Assembly (NCBI GenBank): GCA_016550415.1
Contig: JABXGU010000793.1
Coordinates: forward strand, 1 to 11,158
Length of the DNA stretch: 11,158 nt
Direction: 5' to 3'
Source of the DNA: an archaeon
Lineage (GTDB): Archaea > Asgardarchaeota > Hermodarchaeia > Hermodarchaeales > Hermodarchaeaceae
This document shows, one piece after another, positions 6,297 through 11,158 of this stretch. Position 1 is the first letter of the stretch. Each line of letters begins with the position of its first letter. A program made the translations under genes and the position numbers. The notes beneath the pieces were generated by a model, which was not told the DNA's origin, searched no databases, and saw only the letters and a program-made list of their open reading frames with translations.

Positions 6297-6308
6297 GAGG
6301 TTCACAAT

Positions 6309-7142
6309 GTGTTCAAAGAATTTCTGAAAGTGTTAGGTGACAGCCTTCGCATTGAAAAATATGCCAGCCACAATGGATTACTCCAGCGTATTGATCCGCG
6401 CGCCAAACTTCTTGCCCTTACTGGTTTCATAATTGTGGCCATCCTCCTTCAGAATGTTTTACAATTCTTGATTATGCTGATGTTTTTAACCCTTCTAGCA
6501 ATTGCTTCTCGTTTACCTATACGAGCTTTTTTTAGCCGTCAAAGTATGATAATGGCTTTCTCCCTAGCCATTGTGTTACCATTACCTTTCATTACTCCAG
6601 GCTATGCATTATTGACAATCCCATTTGGGCCTTGGCTGGTTTGGGTGACCTATGAAGGTGTATATCGAGCTGTCTTCTTTGCGATGAGGGTATGGGTTTG
6701 CGTTGCGGCTCTGAGTTTGTTGACTCTAACCACACGATTTAATACATTAATTCATGGAATGGAACGACTTCATTTTCCACAGCTTTTCATTCAATTGACA
6801 GCTATCACTTATCGATTCATCTTTCTTTTTACTGATGAAGCATACCGCATGGGGTTGGCACGAGAGGCTCGAACTGTTCGTAAGGAGCGAGTAGTACGTT
6901 TGAGGACTTGGCGCACTATTTCCAGTATGATCGGCAGTTTATTCATTAGAGCCTATGAACGTGGTGAAAAAGTGTACCAAGCTATGCTAGCCCGTGGTTA
7001 TAGTGGAAAATTCCAGTTACTTGATCAGCTTCAATTCAGTGTCAAGGATGGGATATTCGGGTTGGTATTATTATTCACAGCTTGTTTGATTTATTTTGCA
7101 CCTGTTTTCTTTCCAATTACTTTGATTGGAGGATGGTTTTAG
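6309..7142 (+). CDS. cbiQ: Energy-coupling-factor transmembrane coupling protein CbiQ/NikQ (EcfT)
   Basis: CbiQ is the T component that links the ATPase to the metal-binding subunit in the membrane. The 277-residue protein has the N-terminal signature RIDPRAK (27-33), several hydrophobic helices (about 34-66, 80-97, 100-142, 246-272), and the two coupling motifs of EcfT proteins: Ala-Arg-Glu at 184-186 within LAREAR, and Ala-Arg-Gly at 228-230 within MLARGYSG. These insert into the groove of the ATPase dimer. I start it at GTG 6309 because GAGGT at 6297-6301 lies seven bases before it. A longer open frame back to GTG 6237 would overlap the previous gene and adds no family sequence. The stop is three bases before cbiO. 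Confidence 0.92.
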   Translation: MFKEFLKVLGDSLRIEKYASHNGLLQRIDPRAKLLALTGFIIVAILLQNVLQFLIMLMFLTLLAIASRLPIRAFFSRQSMIMAFSLAIVLPLPFITPGYALLTIPFGPWLVWVTYEGVYRAVFFAMRVWVCVAALSLLTLTTRFNTLIHGMERLHFPQLFIQLTAITYRFIFLFTDEAYRMGLAREARTVRKERVVRLRTWRTISSMIGSLFIRAYERGEKVYQAMLARGYSGKFQLLDQLQFSVKDGIFGLVLLFTACLIYFAPVFFPITLIGGWF

Positions 7143-7145
7143 ACA

Positions 7146-7979
7146 ATGGTTCATTGCGCAGTTGATATGCAAGGTGTTCAGTATCGTTATCCGGATGGGC
7201 ATGTTGCACTTGATGATATTGACTTTCAAGTTGGATTGCATGAACGTGCAGTCATTCTTGGTGCAAATGGTGCTGGGAAGTCAACTTTGCTATCTGTGAT
7301 GAGTGGAATACTTGAACCCACAAAGGGAAGTATCAAAATCTTACATACTGAATTGACTCCAAAGACAGTTCGAAGTTTGCGAGCTTCGATGGGGCTAGTC
7401 TTCCAAGAGCCTGATAACCAGCTCTTCATGCCCACATTGTTTGAAGATGTTGCCTTTGGCCCATTGAATATGGGGTTACCTGTGGAGGAGGTGCGTGAAC
7501 GTGTTAGTGAGGCCCTCGATATTGTTGGTCTTTCTAACCTCAGAGATAAACCTCCCCATCATTTGAGTGTTGGTGAAAAGAAGCGTGCAGCTATAGCAAC
7601 TGTTCTCGCCATGCAACCAAAAATCCTGATTCTGGATGAACCTACTGCACATCTGGACCCAAAGAGTCGAATGGAGTTCATTGATTTCCTTACACAACTC
7701 CATCAAGAAGGAGACCTTACATTGATTACTGCCACTCATGATGTTGATAGTGTCCCCCTCCTTGCCGACCGTGCATATATCCTTAGCCAAGGCAAGTTAA
7801 TCAGAGCAGGGACAGTTGCAGATGCCTTCTCAGATACTGAAACACTACGAAAAGCAAATCTTATGCCTCCGATTATGACTCAATTATTCCAGCGGATTCA
7901 CAATTTCTCAAAGCAGAAAGGCAATGGACCACTTCCGATGACCCTTCATGAAGCAGTCGAAGCATTTCGTCAATTATGA
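7146..7979 (+). CDS. cbiO: Energy-coupling-factor ATPase CbiO/NikO (EcfA)
   Basis: This 277-residue ABC ATPase powers the nickel/cobalt importer from the cytoplasmic side. It carries a full set of ABC motifs: an aromatic YRYPDG for the adenine (13-18), Walker A GANGAGKST (39-47), the Q-loop at Gln87 in QEPDNQLF, the ABC signature LSVGEKKR (140-147), Walker B ILILDEPT with catalytic Glu165, the D-loop LD (170-171) and switch His198. The QEPDNQLF and LSxGEKKR forms are typical of CbiO/EcfA rather than of other ABC importers. One ATPase gene is present, so the working form should be a homodimer. It follows cbiQ after three bases. A GGAGG at 7128-7132 lies 13 bases upstream, a rather long spacing, so translation may be coupled to cbiQ. 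Confidence 0.95.
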   Translation: MVHCAVDMQGVQYRYPDGHVALDDIDFQVGLHERAVILGANGAGKSTLLSVMSGILEPTKGSIKILHTELTPKTVRSLRASMGLVFQEPDNQLFMPTLFEDVAFGPLNMGLPVEEVRERVSEALDIVGLSNLRDKPPHHLSVGEKKRAAIATVLAMQPKILILDEPTAHLDPKSRMEFIDFLTQLHQEGDLTLITATHDVDSVPLLADRAYILSQGKLIRAGTVADAFSDTETLRKANLMPPIMTQLFQRIHNFSKQKGNGPLPMTLHEAVEAFRQL

Positions 7980-8165
7980 ACATCTTCTGGAGGACTCATT
8001 AATTACTAGATCTTTATGCCCATCTGGGATTGATTGAAGAGAACATTCACAAGAACGACAAACTCAATTACATCTTCTTTAGTGTGAACAACTCAATTCA
8101 AAAAAGGCCCACCCCGACTTGATTAATGCTTAGCATTCGTCCCTGAAAATACTAGGGGAGAAGCG

Positions 8166-8175
8166 AAATATTATC
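8166..8175 (+). promoter_or_regulatory. Candidate TATA box of the korAB operon
   Basis: AAATATTATC, preceded by an AGCG that may be part of a BRE, lies about 45-50 bases before the korA start. It would give a transcript start near 8195 and a leader of about 20 bases containing the AAGGAGAG ribosome site. The rest of the gap 7980-8165 holds no gene I can support, only the small inverted repeat AATGC-TTA-GCATT near 8124. Confidence 0.4.
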
Positions 8176-8214
8176 TAACAAGAACTAAAGAGATTTGAAT
8201 TAAGGAGAGAATTG

Positions 8215-9987
8215 GTGAGAGTGAGGATGTCTATGATTCGGATGAATGATATCTCAATTGTGATTGGTGGTGAAGCTGGAGCAGGTATTTCTGCTGCAGG
8301 TTTTCTTTTGGGTAAAGCGTTTTTGCGTGGCGGTCTGCACGTTTTTGGAACAATCGATTATCCCTCTTTGATTCGAGGAGGGCATAACTTCTATTCTCTT
8401 CGTGCAGCCAGTAGACCAATCTTAACTCAATGGGACACAATCGACTTAATGATTGCACTTGATGAAAAGACGATTAGCCATCATAAAGATAGGATGGTTC
8501 CAGATGGTGGAATCATTTATGATAGCGATCAAATACCTGTTGATAGCTCTACTTTGCCCTCTAATGGAGTTCAACTGTATCCTATCCCTCTTGAAACTAT
8601 TGTAAAAGAAGTGGAAGGAACTAGAGTGGTTCGTAACACGGTTGCTTTGGGAGCAGCCATGGGTATTCTTGGATACGATATAAAACGCCTTGATGATATC
8701 CTGCTAGAAACCTTCACGGATAAAGGTGACGAAATCGTCGCAATGAATGCAAAAGCAGCCAGGGAGGGTCATGACCGTGCGAAGGCTCTATACACCAGCC
8801 AGTTTTGCTGCCAAATTCGACCTCAACCAGATAAAAGTGCAAAACGAATATTCCTCACAGGAAATGAAGCCATTGCTCTAGGAGCCATTGCAGCTGGCTG
8901 TAAATTATATGCAGCGTATCCCATGACTCCTGCTTCGCCCGTACTTCATTTCCTCACCGCTCAAGCTGAGCGATTCAATATTGTGACGATTCAAGCAGAG
9001 AGTGAAATCGCTGCTATCAATATGGTGATTGGAGCTGCAAACTTAGGTGTTCGTGCAATGACTGGCACATCAGGGGGTGGCTTTTGTCTTATGACAGAAG
9101 CTCTGGGTATGGCTGCTATGACCGAAACACCCATAGTGGTTATGTTAGGGCAAAGAACTGGTCCTAGCACAGGGCTACCCACATATACTGCTCAAGGTGA
9201 CCTCCTCTTTGCAATTCATGCCTCTCAGGGCGAGTTTCCACGAGTGGTTATAGCCCCCGGTGACGTTAGAGAATGCTTTGAGAGCACCGTTGAAGCTTTC
9301 AACTTGGCTGAGCAGCTCCAGATGCCTGTTATCCTCCTAACCGATAAGCACCTATTGGAAAGTCATTGTTCAACCAAGTCCTTTGCCACCAAGAATGTCT
9401 TAATTGATCGTGGTAAACTCCTTTCAACTGAACGTTATACTGGACCTCAACCCTACCTACGGCACCATATTACACCTGATGGAATCTCACCACGACTTAT
9501 TCCAGGAACCATGGGAGCCACCACACACAGTGACTCTGCCGTACATAATGAACAGGGGTTTGTTGATGATGATGCTGATATGACTCGACGCATGGCAGAC
9601 AAACGATACCAAAAAATTGCAGAGCTTAAGAGGATACTTGCCAAACATCATACCATTAAGATTCATGGTTCAACTGATGCAGAAGTTTCACTCATAGGCT
9701 GGGGTTCCACTAAGGGTGTAATTTTGGAGGCACTCAACTTACTGAAGGAAGAAGGAAAGGCACTCAGTTTTCTACAAGTACTCTATCTTAGCCCCTTTCC
9801 AGCTAAACAAATTTCCACTTTTCTTGAGGGGAAGCCCACAATAATCATTGAAGAAAACCAAACCGCTCAGCTCGCCAGCCTTATCCATGAACACACAAAC
9901 ATCACAATCACCCATAAGATCCTTCAATACGACGGCCGCCCCTTCAACCCATTACAACTCGCTGCTAAAATCAAGGAGGTGCTCTAA
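8215..9987 (+). CDS. korA: 2-oxoacid:ferredoxin oxidoreductase, fused gamma-alpha subunit
   Basis: This 590-residue protein is the large subunit of a two-subunit 2-oxoacid:ferredoxin oxidoreductase, which converts a 2-oxoacid and CoA to acyl-CoA and CO2 while reducing ferredoxin. Residues about 12-195 are the gamma domain, with the GGEAGAG nucleotide-type loop near 18-24 and RGGHNF. Residues about 213-390 are the alpha (pyrimidine-binding) domain, with YPMTPAS at 235-241, QAESE near 260, TSGGG near 285 and GPSTGLPT near 316. The C-terminal domain begins near 488 (VSLIGWGS) and includes EENQT. The order gamma-alpha is that of Sulfolobus-type and KorA enzymes. AAGGAG at 8202-8207 is seven bases before GTG 8215; TTG 8212 or ATG 8227 are alternatives. 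korB follows after two bases. Substrate choice (2-oxoglutarate, pyruvate or broad) is not settled by sequence. Confidence 0.94.
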   Translation: MRVRMSMIRMNDISIVIGGEAGAGISAAGFLLGKAFLRGGLHVFGTIDYPSLIRGGHNFYSLRAASRPILTQWDTIDLMIALDEKTISHHKDRMVPDGGIIYDSDQIPVDSSTLPSNGVQLYPIPLETIVKEVEGTRVVRNTVALGAAMGILGYDIKRLDDILLETFTDKGDEIVAMNAKAAREGHDRAKALYTSQFCCQIRPQPDKSAKRIFLTGNEAIALGAIAAGCKLYAAYPMTPASPVLHFLTAQAERFNIVTIQAESEIAAINMVIGAANLGVRAMTGTSGGGFCLMTEALGMAAMTETPIVVMLGQRTGPSTGLPTYTAQGDLLFAIHASQGEFPRVVIAPGDVRECFESTVEAFNLAEQLQMPVILLTDKHLLESHCSTKSFATKNVLIDRGKLLSTERYTGPQPYLRHHITPDGISPRLIPGTMGATTHSDSAVHNEQGFVDDDADMTRRMADKRYQKIAELKRILAKHHTIKIHGSTDAEVSLIGWGSTKGVILEALNLLKEEGKALSFLQVLYLSPFPAKQISTFLEGKPTIIIEENQTAQLASLIHEHTNITITHKILQYDGRPFNPLQLAAKIKEVL

Positions 9988-9989
9988 TT

Positions 9990-10853
9990 ATGACAAAAAT
10001 AATACTACAAGACTTCAAAACAGATGAACCCAATACATGGTGTCCTGGTTGCGGCAACTTTGGTGTTTTACGGGCACTTCAAACAGCCCTTGTTGACCTT
10101 AAAATGCCAAGGGAAAAATATCTGATAGTTACAGGAATTGGTTGCCATGGAAAGTTATTCAACTATGTGAATATTAATGGATTTCACACAATCCATGGTC
10201 GCGTGTTACCATTAGCAACCGGGGCAAAGTTAGCGAACCATGAATTGATTGTCCTTGGATTTGCAGGAGATGGTGACCAATATGATGAGGGGCTTGGGCA
10301 CCTTCCACATGCCGCGCGTCGCAACATTGATGTCAAATTGTTTACCCACGATAACAAGGTGTATGGGCTCACCACAGGGCAGACAGCACCAACTAGCCAG
10401 CAGGGCTACAAAAGTAAAACATCTCCTAGTGGGGCGATACCAACACCCATCAATCCACTTCTCTTGGCATTAGCTAGTGATGCAAGTTTTGTTGCTCGAG
10501 GATGGGTGGGCGATGTGAATCACTTGAAGGAATTAATAAAGACAGCCATCAAGCATCCAGGGTTCACGCTAGTGGATATCCTCCAAGTCTGTTTCACATT
10601 CAATAAGGTCAACACATACCAGTTTTACAGGGATCGCGTTTACAAACTTTCGGAAACAAAACATGACCCAACCGATTTTCACCAAGCTGTGGAACGTAGT
10701 ATGGAGTGGGATGAGAAGATACCAATTGGCATATTTTACAAAAAGGAACGTCCAACTTATCGTACCGCATTACCACAATTAAGTAAACAGCCCTTATTCA
10801 AACAACAAGTTCAGCCAATTGGGCTTGATGAACTTGTCAATGAATTCTCTTAG
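9990..10853 (+). CDS. korB: 2-oxoacid:ferredoxin oxidoreductase, beta subunit (TPP and [4Fe-4S])
   Basis: The beta subunit binds thiamine diphosphate and the single [4Fe-4S] cluster that passes electrons to ferredoxin. The 287-residue protein contains exactly four cysteines: Cys18 and Cys21 (WCPGCG), Cys52 (GIGCHGK) and Cys201 (QVCFTFN). Their spacing closely matches the cluster ligands of the Sulfolobus enzyme. The TPP site is visible as HGRVLPLATGAKLA (69-82), the GDGD motif (93-96), HAARRN (107-112), and Asn122 before VYGLTTGQTAPTS. There is no extra ferredoxin-like domain, so an external ferredoxin must accept the electrons; no ferredoxin gene lies in the window. A strong ribosome site AAGGAGGTG (9973-9981), inside the end of korA, lies eight bases before the ATG, so the two subunits should be made together. 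Confidence 0.95.
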   Translation: MTKIILQDFKTDEPNTWCPGCGNFGVLRALQTALVDLKMPREKYLIVTGIGCHGKLFNYVNINGFHTIHGRVLPLATGAKLANHELIVLGFAGDGDQYDEGLGHLPHAARRNIDVKLFTHDNKVYGLTTGQTAPTSQQGYKSKTSPSGAIPTPINPLLLALASDASFVARGWVGDVNHLKELIKTAIKHPGFTLVDILQVCFTFNKVNTYQFYRDRVYKLSETKHDPTDFHQAVERSMEWDEKIPIGIFYKKERPTYRTALPQLSKQPLFKQQVQPIGLDELVNEFS

Positions 10854-10899
10854 TTTGCTTTAATCGGGAAAGAAATCTAGAAATATAAAGAATGGAGAG

Positions 10900-10921
10900 C
10901 CTGCATAGCGAACTATGCAGG
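10900..10921. terminator. Perfect 9-bp hairpin closing korAB and the convergent DUF35 gene
   Basis: CCTGCATAG at 10900-10908 and CTATGCAGG at 10913-10921 pair perfectly around the tetraloop CGAA (UUCG when read from the - strand). It lies 46 bases after the korB stop, and the stop codon of the convergent gene (10915-10913) lies within it. A short T-rich stretch follows on each side. It probably serves as a shared, two-way transcript end or 3'-end stabiliser. Confidence 0.6.
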
Positions 10922-11158
10922 TTTAATATAGTATGCTATGCTCTCGCCTTTTATTTCAGGGACAACTTTTACCTTCATGCCAACCTTCGGCTTGCTGGCC
11001 AAACCTTTCATATGTCCAAGTAGGTGAAGGTTATCCTCAAATTCAATGATACCAGCAGCATAGGGCACATTGGTTTTGCGGGCAATTCCCTCAGGAGCGA
11101 AATGGACAATTGACCATGTATATAATGTACCTTCAGGTTTGACCTCAAACCATTCCAT
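10913..11158 (-). CDS. DUF35-type OB-fold protein (acyl-CoA-associated), truncated by the right edge
   Basis: The last 81 residues of a DUF35 protein are visible: GTLYTWSIVHFAP, then PYAAGIIEFEDNLHLLGHMKG, then PKVGMKVKVVPEI and a final YYIKPA. This is the OB-fold domain that usually follows a small zinc ribbon. Such proteins partner archaeal acetyl-CoA acetyltransferases and HMG-CoA synthase, or thiolase-like enzymes, and are thought to channel the acyl-CoA. The zinc ribbon, with its CxxC pairs, should lie beyond the window edge, and the frame stays open to the edge. The Met codon at 11158 is therefore probably internal rather than the start. The gene is convergent with korAB; its own operon partners are not in view. 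Confidence 0.82.
   Translation of the reverse strand: MEWFEVKPEGTLYTWSIVHFAPEGIARKTNVPYAAGIIEFEDNLHLLGHMKGLASKPKVGMKVKVVPEIKGESIAYYIKPA

Noticed and set aside
6237..6308. Longer CbiQ frame from GTG 6237 overlapping the small subunit gene
   Set aside because: GAGGT seven bases before GTG 6309 decides the start, and the extra residues only restate the cbiN end in another frame.
7980..8165. A missing gene or small RNA in the gap before korA
   Set aside because: No frame of useful length on either strand and no stable extended fold; only a 5-bp inverted repeat near 8124 was seen.

Overview
The window looks like a stretch of archaeal chromosome, slightly AT-rich. Archaeal signs are the two-subunit 2-oxoacid:ferredoxin oxidoreductase, a DUF35-type OB-fold protein, several TATA-like boxes about 25 bases before likely transcript starts, one probable leaderless gene, and GGTGA/GGAG-type ribosome sites before GTG or TTG starts. 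The gene mix (anaerobic ferredoxin metabolism, NikR-linked nickel/cobalt uptake, acyl-CoA-type accessory proteins) would suit an anaerobic archaeon, possibly of the Asgard group. The lineage is a guess from gene style, not from a marker gene.

Layout. Positions 1-60 may hold the tail of a gene running in from the left. On the + strand follow an FMN-dependent nitronate monooxygenase/enoyl-reductase-family enzyme (258-1319), a hairpin-plus-T-tract terminator, and a COG1237-type metallo-beta-lactamase-fold hydrolase (ending at 2320). Four genes then run on the - strand between 5138 and 2371: the nickel regulator nikR, a class I SAM methyltransferase, an unrecognised 246-residue protein with a PRC-barrel-like N-terminus, and a PD-(D/E)XK nuclease-like protein. 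At least two of these appear to have their own promoters, so they need not form one operon.

Divergent from nikR is a compact + strand operon (5285-7979) for an energy-coupling-factor metal importer: cbiM/nikM, a small two-helix cbiN/nikN-like subunit, cbiQ and cbiO. NikR keeps all four nickel ligands and CbiM keeps the M1/H2/H67 metal-binding set, so nickel is the likelier substrate. A candidate NikR operator lies in the shared intergenic region between a TATA-like box and the cbiM start. This makes a self-contained uptake-and-sensing unit.

A 230-base gap with a plausible promoter leads to korA-korB (8215-10853), a two-subunit oxidoreductase that converts 2-oxoacids plus CoA to acyl-CoA with reduction of ferredoxin. 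A perfect 9-bp hairpin closes this operon and overlaps the stop codon of a convergent, right-truncated DUF35 OB-fold gene.

I saw no insertion sequences, CRISPR arrays, tRNA or rRNA genes. I found no clear new multi-gene system. The most open items are the two poorly characterised - strand proteins, whose start codons lie in inverted repeats, and the NikR/CbiMNQO control region.
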